The notes under the pieces: model-generated
The model's input: only the letters and a program-made list of their open reading frames with translations
Databases searched by the model: none
What the model was told of the DNA's origin: nothing
Translations under genes and position numbers: made by a program
Source: Bacillota bacterium
GTDB lineage: Bacteria > Bacillota > Clostridia > Christensenellales > Aristaeellaceae
Direction: 5' to 3'
Assembly: GCA_023416655.1 (NCBI GenBank)
Contig: JAEZHK010000148.1
Location: forward strand, 1 to 47,185
Length of the DNA: 47,185 bases
Shown: in pieces, positions 38,895 through 47,148 of the stretch
How positions within the stretch are numbered: the stretch's first letter is position 1
Layout of the letters: each line of letters starts with the position of its first letter

Positions 38895-40163
38895 ATGAAG
38901 AAAATCATCGCGCTGGCCCTTACGTTGCTGCTCGCGCTGGGCATGATCCCGGTCGCGAACGCGGAGCAAGGCGTAACCGTCACCATGTTCCAGCTCAAGG
39001 TCGAGATCGACTCCGCGCTGCAGGCGTTTGCCAAGCTGTACAACGATTCGCACCCGGGCGTCACCGTCAAGATTGAGACGCTGGGCGGCGGCGCGGACTA
39101 CGGCGCTGCGCTGAAGGCCAAGCTGCAGGCGGGCGAGATGCCCTCCCTGTACAACATCGAGGGCAAGGGCGGCTACAATGTCTGGAAAGACAACATGGCC
39201 GACATGAGCGACTGCGCGTGGGTCAAGGACACCGACTTCGCGTTTGTCGGCGACGACGGCAAGGTCGTTGGCTTCCCGGTGGCGGTCGAAGGCTTCGGCC
39301 TCGGCTACAACGGGGACATCCTGGCCAAGGCCGGCATCGACCCCGCCACGCTGACCACCTACTCGGCGGTCAAGGCCGCGTTTGAGAAGATCGACTCCAT
39401 GAAGGCCGATCTTGGCCTCGACGCGGTGGTCTCGATGGCCGCTTCGATCGCGGGCGGCATGTGGTGGGTCATGGGCAACCACGACTTCAACGCGTACCTC
39501 GCCGGCGGCCTCAGCTATGACGACACCAGCGTTCTGGACAAGCTCCTCAAGGGCGAAGTCGAAGCGGACCGTCTGGCCGACTATGCCAACTACGTCAAGC
39601 TGCTCTTCGACTACGCCGATCAGGACATCCTGACAAACGGCAACTACGATGCGCAGGTGTCCGCGTTCGCGCAGGGCAAGACCGCGTTCGTGCACCAGGG
39701 CAACTGGGTGGATCCCAACATGAAGCAGCTCGGCGTCACCTTCAAGATGGGCTACATCTCCCACTGCTTCACCGACAAGCAGGAGATGACCGGTCTGTTC
39801 ATGGCCGCGCCCAGCTGGTACTGCCTGAACAGCGGCGCGTCCGAGGCTGAGCAGAAGGCCGCCAAGGACTTCCTGGACTTCCTGGCGACCTCGCCGGAAG
39901 GCGCCGACTACATGGTCAACCAGGCTGGCATGGTGCCGGCGTTCAAGTCCGTCACCCTGAAGCCCACCGGCCAGTTCTCCGCGGCGCTCGTGGATGCCAG
40001 CGCCAAGGGCGGCAACTACAACTGGCGCTTTGGCTCGATGCCCGACGGCACCGGCCAGAACGTGCTGGGCCCGGTGTTCGACCTGTTCGCGCAGGACCAC
40101 TCCGACGTCAATGTCCTCATCAAGGACCTGACCGACGCCATCGCCACCGTCCCCTCCATGTAA
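38895..40163 (+). CDS. ABC transporter sugar-binding protein (family 1)
   Basis: 422 residues. The signal peptide (KKIIALALTLLLALGMIPVANA) ends at an A-N-A site and lacks the lipobox cysteine expected of a Gram-positive binding protein. The mature protein has the family 1 pattern: an N-terminal VTVTMFQLKVEID strand, a KLYNDSHPGVTVKIETLGGG segment, GFPVAVEGFGLGYNGDIL, AFAQGKTAFVHQGNW and the final ATSPEGADYMVNQAGMVPAF. It should bind a mono- or oligosaccharide outside the cell and deliver it to the two permeases downstream. AAGGAGG lies 7 nt before the ATG. Confidence 0.9.
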   Translation: MKKIIALALTLLLALGMIPVANAEQGVTVTMFQLKVEIDSALQAFAKLYNDSHPGVTVKIETLGGGADYGAALKAKLQAGEMPSLYNIEGKGGYNVWKDNMADMSDCAWVKDTDFAFVGDDGKVVGFPVAVEGFGLGYNGDILAKAGIDPATLTTYSAVKAAFEKIDSMKADLGLDAVVSMAASIAGGMWWVMGNHDFNAYLAGGLSYDDTSVLDKLLKGEVEADRLADYANYVKLLFDYADQDILTNGNYDAQVSAFAQGKTAFVHQGNWVDPNMKQLGVTFKMGYISHCFTDKQEMTGLFMAAPSWYCLNSGASEAEQKAAKDFLDFLATSPEGADYMVNQAGMVPAFKSVTLKPTGQFSAALVDASAKGGNYNWRFGSMPDGTGQNVLGPVFDLFAQDHSDVNVLIKDLTDAIATVPSM

Positions 40164-40173
40164 GATTGGTCTC

Positions 40174-40201
40174 GCGGGGGGAGCCGCAAGGCTCCCCCCG
40201 C
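40174..40201 (+). other. GC-rich 3' hairpin after the binding-protein gene
   Basis: Perfect 12-bp stem GCGGGGGGAGCC/GGCTCCCCCCGC with a 4-nt loop and no T-tract. Such hairpins between binding protein and permease genes usually protect the upstream mRNA. A further hairpin, CTTGGT/ACCAAG, lies at 40271-40305, before the permease start. Confidence 0.7.
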
Positions 40202-40367
40202 ATTCAGCATCTCTCCTCCGCGCCCGGGAAAGCAGCCCGGTACGCTTCCGCCGTTTTATAATGGCGGAATCTTGGTTCCCGCCGCTTGATGCCGCAGGGA
40301 CCAAGTGTTGTTTTTTACTGGAAACTACCGGCCGGGCTCGCCCGCGCCTCGAAGGGGGCTTCTCGCC

Positions 40368-41252
40368 TTGAAGCGAAAAATGTCGGTCGACATCCTGTTC
40401 ATGTTCCCCTGCCTGTTCGCGTTTCTCATGGTCATTATCTGCCCGTTCTTCCTGGGCATTTATTATTCCATGACGGACTGGAACGGCGTGCGCGAGACCA
40501 TCAACTTCATTGGCTTTGAAAATTTCCGGGGCATGTTCCACCAGCCCCAGTTTCTTTATTCTTTTATGGTGACGGTGGCGTACACCCTGATCAACGTGCT
40601 CTTGGTGAACCTGGTCAGCTTCTTTCTGTCGCTCCTCGTCACCGGGCAGGCGCGGCTTCGCAACCTCTACCGCGCGGGCTTTTTCGTGCCCAACCTGATC
40701 GGCGGCATCGTGCTGGGCTACATCTGGCAGTTCCTGTTCAATTACGTGTTCACGCTGGCCGGGGCGACGATCCCGTTCCTGGGGAAATCGCTGATCGCCC
40801 GCGCCGACACCGTGATCTGGGCGATGAGCTTCGTCAACACCTGGCAGTACGCCGGCTACATCATGATGATCTACGTGGCGTCGATCCAGTCGGTGCCCAC
40901 TTCCGTAATGGAGGCCGCGTCGGTGGACGGGGCCAGCTACTTCACGCGCCTGAGGCGGGTATTGATCCCGATGATGGCCAACGCCTTCACCATTTCGCTG
41001 TTTTTGACGCTGACCAACTCCTTCAAGCAGTTTGACATGAACTTCACGCTGACCAACGGCGGCCCCAGCGCCCGCTTCATGGTCGGCGCGGTCAAGGCCA
41101 GCCAGCTGCTCGCGATGGACATCTACAACACCGCCAACGGCTCCAACAAGATGGCCGAGGCCCAGGCCAAGTCGGTCATCTTCTTCCTGGTCCTGGTCGT
41201 GTTCTCGCTGGTGCAGGTCTACTTCAACAAGCGCAAGGAGGTGGAGATGTAA
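40368..41252 (+). CDS. ABC sugar transporter permease (MalF/UgpA type)
   Basis: 294 residues from TTG 40368, with GAAGGGGGC about 8 nt upstream; an ATG four codons later is the alternative. Six membrane segments are visible. The cytoplasmic EAA loop, EAASVDGASYFTRLRRVLIP near residue 205, contacts the ATPase. MSMTDWNG-like residues after segment 1 are typical of MalF-type partners. The next gene overlaps its stop codon (TAATG). No ATPase gene is in the cluster, so a shared MsiK-type ATPase elsewhere is presumed. Confidence 0.9.
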   Translation: MKRKMSVDILFMFPCLFAFLMVIICPFFLGIYYSMTDWNGVRETINFIGFENFRGMFHQPQFLYSFMVTVAYTLINVLLVNLVSFFLSLLVTGQARLRNLYRAGFFVPNLIGGIVLGYIWQFLFNYVFTLAGATIPFLGKSLIARADTVIWAMSFVNTWQYAGYIMMIYVASIQSVPTSVMEAASVDGASYFTRLRRVLIPMMANAFTISLFLTLTNSFKQFDMNFTLTNGGPSARFMVGAVKASQLLAMDIYNTANGSNKMAEAQAKSVIFFLVLVVFSLVQVYFNKRKEVEM

Positions 41253-42163
41253 TGACCACGAAAGCAAGCCCCTTGAAGCTTGACGCCGTCGGTTCCAAGG
41301 GCGGGACTTCGCGCCGCTGGGGCAAGGTGGTTGTGGAAGCGGTTGGCATCTTCCTGTTCCTCCTTTTCATGGTGCCCTTCTGGCTGGTCATCTTAAACTC
41401 CGCCAAGGGCGCCGCGGAGATCATCAACCAGGGCCCGGTCACCTGGCCCGCCGACTGGGGCCAGATGTGGGTCAACATCGTCAAGATATTCAATAACCCC
41501 ACCACCGACTACGTGGGCGCGTTCTTTGACTCGGTGATCATCACGGTGGTGTCGCTCGCGATCATCCTGCTCTTTTCCGCCATGTGCGCGTGGGTGCTGG
41601 TGCGCAACAAGACCCGCTGGTCCACCATCATATTCCTGGCGTTCGTCGCGGCCATGGTCATCCCGTTCCAGGTGGTCATGTTCCCGCTGGTCCGCTGGTT
41701 CCGCATCTTCGGAAACGCACTCAACCTCAAGATGATCGGTACGTATCACGGCATCGTGTTCGCGTACCTGGGGTTTGGCTGCTCGATGTCGGTGTTCATC
41801 CTGCACGGCTTCATCAAGGGCGTGCCGCTGGAACTGGAGGAGGCCGCGACGATCGACGGCTGCGGCCAGGCGTCCACCTTCTTCCGAATCGTGCTGCCGC
41901 TTCTGCAGCCGGTGGCGGTGACGGTATTGATCCTGAACGGCATCTGGATCTGGAACGACTACCTGCTGCCGCTATTGATCCTGCTCTCAAACGGCGAGGT
42001 GCAGACCATCCCGCTGGCGGTCACCGCGTTCGTCGGCTCGTACCTCAAGCAGTGGGACCTCATCCTGACCAGCGCCATGCTGGCCATGCTGCCGATCATC
42101 GTGCTGTTCCTGTTCGCGCAGAAGTACATCATCAAGGGCATGGTCGAAGGCTCCATCAAGTAG
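41252..42163 (+). CDS. ABC sugar transporter permease (MalG/UgpE type)
   Basis: 303 residues, six membrane segments. The EAA loop is LEEAATIDGCGQASTFFRIVLP near residue 195. The FNNPTTDYVGAFFDSVIITV stretch and the final FLFAQKYIIKGMVEGSIK are typical of the MalG-type half. Start ATG shares its A with the stop of the upstream permease, so the two are translationally coupled and probably form the heterodimer. FH11 begins at the base after the stop codon. Confidence 0.92.
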   Translation: MTTKASPLKLDAVGSKGGTSRRWGKVVVEAVGIFLFLLFMVPFWLVILNSAKGAAEIINQGPVTWPADWGQMWVNIVKIFNNPTTDYVGAFFDSVIITVVSLAIILLFSAMCAWVLVRNKTRWSTIIFLAFVAAMVIPFQVVMFPLVRWFRIFGNALNLKMIGTYHGIVFAYLGFGCSMSVFILHGFIKGVPLELEEAATIDGCGQASTFFRIVLPLLQPVAVTVLILNGIWIWNDYLLPLLILLSNGEVQTIPLAVTAFVGSYLKQWDLILTSAMLAMLPIIVLFLFAQKYIIKGMVEGSIK

Positions 42164-42345
42164 GCGTTGAAAATCCGCCGCGCGGCTTTTCAACGCATAG
42201 GAGGAAGACTGCGTGAGCCATGAAATCCTGCGGTATTTCCGGGCGGCTCACTGACTCGTCGAATTGTTTCCTCCACCAGTGTTCGCACTGAATCCGGAAA
42301 CCGATTCCCGACGCGTTAGAGCCCGGGAACGATTGGAAAGAACAA
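42164..42345 (+). repeat. FH element copy 11 (four-hairpin form)
   Basis: Begins at the base following the permease stop codon. Hairpin 1 GCGTTGAAAATCCGCC/GCGGCTTTTCAACGC type (42164-42195). Hairpin 2 GTGAGCC/GGCTCAC. Hairpins 3 and 4 are partly decayed (GTTTCC/GGAAAC kept, CCAGTG/CACTG tip kept, GATTCCCG/CGGGAAC kept). Confidence 0.83.
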
Positions 42346-42364
42346 CGAGGTTTGTCAACAACCT

Positions 42365-42397
42365 AAAGCAGGGCGCCGATACGCGCTCTGCTTTTTA
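42365..42397 (+). terminator. Terminator of the sugar ABC operon
   Basis: Stem AAAGCAGGGCGC/GCGCTCTGCTTT followed by TTTATT, 20 nt after FH11. Confidence 0.8.
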
Positions 42398-42405
42398 TTA
42401 TCCCT

Positions 42406-42583
42406 TGTGGGGTTTCCAAAGGGCCTCAGGCCCTTTGGCGGGGGCCAGGGGGCTTTCTCGCCAAGCGCATACCTAGGATTTGATTCACATGCGTTTGGCG
42501 GAAAGCGGGTTCGGTGCGGCCCTGCCGCAAAAAACGCCCCGGTGGGGCGTTTTTAGAACCCAGGAACAGAGCCCCCTGCGTAA
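42406..42583 (-). repeat. TH element copy 11 with an expanded loop
   Basis: The TH arms are intact: CCAAAGGGCC/GGCCCTTTGG (42414-42439) and CCAGGGGGCT (42445-42454) pairing with AGCCCCCTG (42570-42578). The loop of the latter, normally 3-6 nt, is about 115 nt. The extra DNA has its own hairpin (CTTTC...CGCCA...GCGCA with TGCG...TTGGCG...GAAAG) and a terminator. CCAGG is found at both edges (42445-42449 and 42560-42564). Minus polarity, after spoIIE. Confidence 0.65.
42529..42555. terminator. Bidirectional terminator after spoIIE
   Basis: AAAACGCCCC/GGGGCGTTTT with a 2-3 nt loop and T/A tracts on both sides; lies inside the expanded loop of TH11. Confidence 0.85.
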
Positions 42584-42596
42584 CCCCTCGCCTCCT

Positions 42597-44927
42597 CTAT
42601 GACTTCCCGATTCTCGCCGCCATCACGGTGATGTCGTCCCGCGCCTGGCCCTGCCGGTTCAGCGCGAGCCGCGTCAGCTCCTCGCACAGCGCCTGCGGCG
42701 TCTCGCCCGCCAGCCGCAGCGCCGTCTGCTCCAGCCATTCGCGCTCGCCGTCCCGCGTGGCGTCGAAAAGGCCGTCGGTCATCATGACCAGGGTATCGCC
42801 CGGCTGCAGCCTCAGGTGCGCGCCCGCGGGTTTCACGTCCTCCAGGATGCCCATCGGCAGCCGCCCGCCCTCGACGCGTCGAAGCTCACTCTTGCGGATC
42901 AGGAAGCTGTCGCAGCCGCCCAGCTTTGAAAACGTCGCGGTGCAGGCGTTGAGGTCCAGCACGCACAGGTCCACCGTGGCGAACATGTCCTCCCCGCCGA
43001 GCAGGATCAGCAGCTGGTTGACCGAGTCGAACGCCAGCGCGTACTCCACTTCCGCCGCCAGGAACCTTCGGATCAGCCGGACGGCGGCGCGGCTCTCCCT
43101 TGCCGCGTTCGCGCCCGTGCCCATGCCGTCGGACAGCATCATCAGCACGCGCCCGCCCGGCAGACCCACGGCCAGATGGCTGTCGCCGGAGGGCTGGGTG
43201 GTCTCCTTCGCGTGGCTGACGAAGCCCACCGTGGCGGTATAGCGCGGCGCCTGAAAAAAGCACAGCTCGCCCGAGACCCCATCCTCCGGCAAGACCGGCG
43301 CGCGCATCGGCAGGCCCAGCTCGGCGGTCAGCCGCGTGGCCGCCCGCTTCGCCTCCTCCGGCCGCCACACGCCGTCCCGCTTGACGGCGGTGATCGATAC
43401 CGAGCCGCCGCCCGAGGCCGAGCGGAGCGCCAGTACCTCCCGGGTCTTGATGGCCTCGCGGTCCAGCGCCGCCACGGCCTGCCGGGACAGCGTTCCATCC
43501 ACCTTGACCGGCACGGCCAGCGCGCCCGACGCGTTCATGAGCAGCGTCTCCGCCTGCCGGAACTGCTTGCCCAGGATGGACACCGCCTGCTCCTTGGCCT
43601 GCGCGCCCGAGCGCCGCTCGGAGAACGCTTTGAGCACCGGCCCCAGCCGCGGCGGGATCTGCCCCGCCCGGCGGCACAGCCGCGCCACCTCCGGCGGCAG
43701 CTCGTCATTTTCGCCGATGACCTCACCCGCGGCGGCCCTCGTCACCAGTTCGCACATCAGCCGCCCGGCGCGGCCGTCGGAGCCGTCCCAGCAAGCGCGG
43801 CAGCCGTTGCAGCCGCGGCAGAGCCGGGCGCGCATTTTGCCGATCACCTCGCGCTCGTCCGGGGCGGCGCCGGGCGCTTCGTAGCCCGTCGCCAGTTCGC
43901 CGAACACCTGGCCCAGCGCCTTGACGCGCCTGCGCGCGTCGCTTAGGAGCCTTGCCGCGAGCCGCTCCGGGTCGTGCCCTGTGGTCGCGGGCGCGAACCA
44001 CGCCCACATCTTTTCCAGAAATTTCGGCGGCAAGAGGCAATAGACGAGGCCCGCCAGGAACGCCGGCAGCGGGAGCAGCGCGCCGTAGCTCGCGCCCATG
44101 CCGTAGAGGAGCGTCACGGTGTTGGTGAGCGCGAAGGCCAGCGCGCCCGCCCAGCGGCCCAGCCCGCCCGCCGCGCCCGCGGTCATTGCGCAAAGCCCCA
44201 GCGCCGCGCCAACGAACTTGTCGCCGCCGGAGAAGGTGAGCGCCGCGCCGTACAATAGCCCCGCCGCCGCGCCCTGCCCCGCGCCCAGCGAGGAGGCGAT
44301 CAGGCACAGAACCGCCGCCACCGGCGGCGCGAGGACCGGCCCGACCACCGGGATGCAGCGGATGCCCATCAGCGCCAGCGCGGAAACCAGCGCGATGGCG
44401 ATCTGCTCATCCCGCATGAGGTGGTCGCGCCCGGCGCGCACGGTGACGGCGCTGAGTAGGACCGGCGCGACGCAGGCGGCGATCACCGCGTTGGCCGCGG
44501 CCATCATGATATTATAAGGAAGCCCCTGGCAGGCGGCCAGCGCCGGGACCAGCGTGGAAAGGCCCGCGATCGCCGCGGCCTGCGCGTCGCGCCCGCCCAG
44601 AAACGAATCCGTGCCCGGCCCCGGCCTGAAGCGCGGCGGAAGCAAGGAAAGCGCCTTGTGGAGCGCCTGGACCAGCGCGCAGCCCAAGAGAGGCGTCAGC
44701 GCGAGGAAGCCCAGCGCCGGGTTCAGCCCCAGGATGCATCCAACCCAAAGCACCCAGGCCGGCGTGCCGGCGGCCAGCCCCGCCGCCATGAGCGCCATGG
44801 CGAAGGGCGACTGATCGGTGAGCAGCGTCGCACGGGTGAGCAGCAGCATCAGAACCGACCAGGGGGCCTGCCGGACGACCGCCAGCGCGCCGGCCGGGCG
44901 CGCCGCGCGCACTTCTTCACGCAGCAT
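42597..44927 (-). CDS. spoIIE: Stage II sporulation protein E (PP2C phosphatase)
   Basis: 776 residues. The N-terminal ~330 residues contain about ten membrane segments, then comes a regulatory region with a Cys cluster (CRGCNGCRACWDG) near residue 385, then the PP2C phosphatase. Its metal-binding aspartates are in MLSDGMGTGANA and MMTDGLFD, and ARDDITVMAARI closes the domain. SpoIIE dephosphorylates SpoIIAA at the polar septum and thereby frees sigma-F in the forespore. The ATG 44927 has GGAGGG 7 nt upstream; the longer frame is rejected. Possible Spo0A boxes lie upstream. It implies that the organism can sporulate or descends from a spore-former. Confidence 0.93.
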   Translation of the reverse strand: MLREEVRAARPAGALAVVRQAPWSVLMLLLTRATLLTDQSPFAMALMAAGLAAGTPAWVLWVGCILGLNPALGFLALTPLLGCALVQALHKALSLLPPRFRPGPGTDSFLGGRDAQAAAIAGLSTLVPALAACQGLPYNIMMAAANAVIAACVAPVLLSAVTVRAGRDHLMRDEQIAIALVSALALMGIRCIPVVGPVLAPPVAAVLCLIASSLGAGQGAAAGLLYGAALTFSGGDKFVGAALGLCAMTAGAAGGLGRWAGALAFALTNTVTLLYGMGASYGALLPLPAFLAGLVYCLLPPKFLEKMWAWFAPATTGHDPERLAARLLSDARRRVKALGQVFGELATGYEAPGAAPDEREVIGKMRARLCRGCNGCRACWDGSDGRAGRLMCELVTRAAAGEVIGENDELPPEVARLCRRAGQIPPRLGPVLKAFSERRSGAQAKEQAVSILGKQFRQAETLLMNASGALAVPVKVDGTLSRQAVAALDREAIKTREVLALRSASGGGSVSITAVKRDGVWRPEEAKRAATRLTAELGLPMRAPVLPEDGVSGELCFFQAPRYTATVGFVSHAKETTQPSGDSHLAVGLPGGRVLMMLSDGMGTGANAARESRAAVRLIRRFLAAEVEYALAFDSVNQLLILLGGEDMFATVDLCVLDLNACTATFSKLGGCDSFLIRKSELRRVEGGRLPMGILEDVKPAGAHLRLQPGDTLVMMTDGLFDATRDGEREWLEQTALRLAGETPQALCEELTRLALNRQGQARDDITVMAARIGKS

Positions 44928-44966
44928 ATCGAACCCTCCGTAAGCCTTGGTGAGTAGGGCCATGGC

Positions 44967-45126
44967 TTTCGACTGAGGCGCAAGCCATGGCGAGGGAAAC
45001 GGGGCCGGAAATCCAGCTTCGCGCTCTATGTATGCGCCCGTCCCCCGCCGTATGCAAAGGAAACGGCGCTGCCAAAAAATAATTATCGCGTCGTTTGGCG
45101 TCACATAAACCCGCAATCCTGTCGAA
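44967..45126 (-). promoter_or_regulatory. Possible Spo0A boxes upstream of spoIIE
   Basis: TGTCGAA on the plus strand at 45120-45126 matches the 0A-box core, and AGTCGAA is found on the minus strand near 44969-44975. Spo0A controls spoIIE in Bacillus. Short motifs, so only suggestive. Confidence 0.3.
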
Positions 45127-45205
45127 AGCAGGCCAGTCATGGGGTTTCTCCCGTGCGAAATGCAGTTTTCACAATGTGAATTATTCATGTCGTTTTCGGG
45201 GGGCG

Positions 45206-45235
45206 TTGACAGAGTGCGTAAATGCATGCTATCAT
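45206..45235 (+). promoter_or_regulatory. Promoter of the lysine riboswitch transcript
   Basis: Perfect TTGACA (45206-45211), 18-nt spacer, TATCAT (45230-45235), ending 7 nt before the aptamer. Confidence 0.8.
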
Positions 45236-45241
45236 AATCAT

Positions 45242-45412
45242 CACGACGATAGAGGCGCAGTGAGGATCAGTACCCGGCGGAGAAGGTATTCCGTGAACCC
45301 GGGGAAAGGATAAACTGCCGAAACGGCTGGGCAGACATGCCCATTCGTTGGTCCGCAAGTGAAAACCCTGCGGACTCCCGGCCCGGTTGAGGCTGGAGGA
45401 GCTGTCGGTGAA
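45242..45412 (+). ncRNA. Lysine riboswitch (L box) aptamer
   Basis: The leader has the L-box order of conserved blocks: CACGACGATAGAGGCGCA at the 5' P1/loop-E side, AGTA, GAGAAGG, GGGGAAAGG, CTGCCGAAACGGCT, and GGAGGAGCTGTCGGTG closing P1. The P1 arms CAC/GAC and GTC/GTG pair. The arrangement matches that of the lysC leader of Bacillus subtilis. Lysine binding would close P1 and favour the terminator that follows, so high lysine should turn the downstream gene off. Confidence 0.9.
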
Positions 45413-45420
45413 AGCCGAAA

Positions 45421-45457
45421 AGGGCTGCATCGATGGATGCGGCTCTTATTGTTTTTA
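45421..45457 (+). terminator. Riboswitch-controlled terminator
   Basis: Stem AGGGCTGCATC/GATGCGGCTCT with GATG loop, followed by TATTGTTTTT, 10 nt after the aptamer and 45 nt before the start codon. Confidence 0.85.
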
Positions 45458-45500
45458 GAAACTTTGGTAAAACAAGTAAGGAAAAGGGGTGCGATTCATC

Positions 45501-47105
45501 GTGAAGAGGGTTCTTGCCATCCTGCTTATCCTCATGACCACGCTCGTTATGATGCCCGCGGCGGGCATGGCGGAGGCGGACAACACGCTCAAGCTGTTCC
45601 TGATCGACGATCCGGAGACGCTGGACGGCCAGCTCACCACCGACTCCTACACCATCCCGCTGAACTGCTTTGACCGCCTCGTCGAGTGCGAGACCAACGA
45701 AGCGGGCGAAGCCGTGCTGGTGCCGGGCCTGGCCAAGAGCTGGGAAGTCTCGGACGACGGCCTCGTCTACACCTTCCACCTGCAGGAAGGCGTCAAGTTC
45801 CACAACGGCGCGGACTTCACCGCGGACGACGTGGTCTACACCGTCAACCGCATGATGAACCCCAAGACCCTGGCCAAGAACACCGACTTCATGGACATGA
45901 TCAAGGGCGCCAAGGCGTTCTATGAGGACACCACCGGCGCCGTCACCTCTGTCGAAGGCGTCGTGGCGCTGGACGACATGACGGTCCAGATCACCCTCGA
46001 AGCGCCGTTCGGCTCCTTCCTCGCCAACATCGCCACCCCGGGCTGCGGCATCTATGACCGCGAGACCACCGAGGCCGCGGGCGATCAGTTCGGCGTGGAC
46101 CCGTTGAAGTGCATCGGCACCGGCCCCTTCCAGGTGACGAAGTGGGAGCGCCAGGCGGAAGTTGTGCTGGTCGCGAACCCGAACTACTTCAAGGGCGCGC
46201 CCAAGACCGACGGCATCGTCTTCAAGATCGTGCCCGACGAGAACACGCAGCGCATGATGTTTGAGACCGGCGAAGTGGACGTGTTCAATTTTGAGTACGG
46301 CCCGAGCCAGCTGGACTACTTCCTCACCACCGGCAACTACAAGGACTACATCATCTCCGGCAAGCGCGCCGGCACCTACTACTACCTGTTCAACGAGGCG
46401 ATCCCGCCGCTTGACAACGTGAAGGTCCGTCAGGCGCTGTTCATGGCGATCGACCGCCAGGCCATCCTGGACGCGCTGTACAGCGGCAAGGGCGTGGTGG
46501 CCAACGCGTTCGTGCCCGAAGGCGTGCTGGGCCACAACCCGAACGCGCCGGAGATCAAGTTTGATCCCGAAGCGGCCAAGGCGCTCTTGGCCGAGGCCGG
46601 CTTCCCCAACGGGTTTGACATGGAAGTCGCCCAGTTCGCGGACAGCTCCGCCGCCCAGCAGGTCAACGAGATCGTGCAGAGCTACCTTGCGCAGATCGGC
46701 GTCAACATGACCATCAACCTGATGGACGACGCCACCTTCTACGGCCTGCGCGGCGAAGGCAAGCTCCCCTCCTACTACAATTCATGGTCGGCTGACTTCA
46801 ACGACCCGGACAACTTCCTCTACACCTTCTTCTCCCAGAAGAACTCCCTCTCCCGCTCCTCCAACTACGCCAATCAGGAAGTCTGGAAGATGCTGGAGGA
46901 AGCCCGCGTGATGGTGGATCCGGAAGCGCGCCTGAAGAAATATCAGGAGGCCGAGAGCATCATCATCAACACCGACTACGCGATCTTCCCGATGTACCAG
47001 CGCGAGCACCTGTTCTGCCTGAACCCGCGCATCAAGAACTACAAGGTCGCGTGGAATGGCTGGAACGACCAGAGCTTCTACTCCGTCGAAATCGTCAACC
47101 CGTAA
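45501..47105 (+). CDS. ABC transporter solute-binding protein, family 5 (peptide/opine/amine type)
   Basis: 534 residues. Signal peptide (KRVLAILLILMTTLVMMPAAGMA) with no lipobox cysteine, as in the sugar-binding protein at 38895. The family 5 signatures are NCFDRLVE near the start, GLAKSWEVSDDGLVYTFHLQ, GVKFHNGADFTADDVVYT, IGTGPFQVTKWER and the C-terminal SWSADFNDPDNFLYTFF. Family 5 binds peptides, opines, nickel or amines. Because a lysine riboswitch precedes it, the ligand is probably lysine-containing or a lysine precursor; this is inferred. GTG 45501 is preferred, GTG 45489 is possible. Permease genes would lie beyond the right edge. Confidence 0.9.
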   Translation: MKRVLAILLILMTTLVMMPAAGMAEADNTLKLFLIDDPETLDGQLTTDSYTIPLNCFDRLVECETNEAGEAVLVPGLAKSWEVSDDGLVYTFHLQEGVKFHNGADFTADDVVYTVNRMMNPKTLAKNTDFMDMIKGAKAFYEDTTGAVTSVEGVVALDDMTVQITLEAPFGSFLANIATPGCGIYDRETTEAAGDQFGVDPLKCIGTGPFQVTKWERQAEVVLVANPNYFKGAPKTDGIVFKIVPDENTQRMMFETGEVDVFNFEYGPSQLDYFLTTGNYKDYIISGKRAGTYYYLFNEAIPPLDNVKVRQALFMAIDRQAILDALYSGKGVVANAFVPEGVLGHNPNAPEIKFDPEAAKALLAEAGFPNGFDMEVAQFADSSAAQQVNEIVQSYLAQIGVNMTINLMDDATFYGLRGEGKLPSYYNSWSADFNDPDNFLYTFFSQKNSLSRSSNYANQEVWKMLEEARVMVDPEARLKKYQEAESIIINTDYAIFPMYQREHLFCLNPRIKNYKVAWNGWNDQSFYSVEIVNP

Positions 47106-47114
47106 GCCCCTTTT

Positions 47115-47148
47115 ACCGCCGCCGCGGGCCTTGGCCCGCGGCGGCGGT
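47115..47148 (+). other. GC-rich hairpin after the family 5 binding protein
   Basis: Perfect 16-bp stem ACCGCCGCCGCGGGCC/GGCCCGCGGCGGCGGT with TT loop and no T-tract, in the same position as the hairpin after the sugar-binding protein. It suggests more operon genes downstream. Confidence 0.7.

Noticed and set aside
38841..41267. An 808-codon open frame antisense to the sugar ABC genes, and similar long antisense frames at 4239-5414, 13552-15039, 17742-18956 and 45267-46535
   Set aside because: They mirror strong GC-biased genes on the other strand, have His/Arg/Gly-rich low-complexity products and no domain signatures or ribosome-binding sites. They arise from codon bias at third positions.
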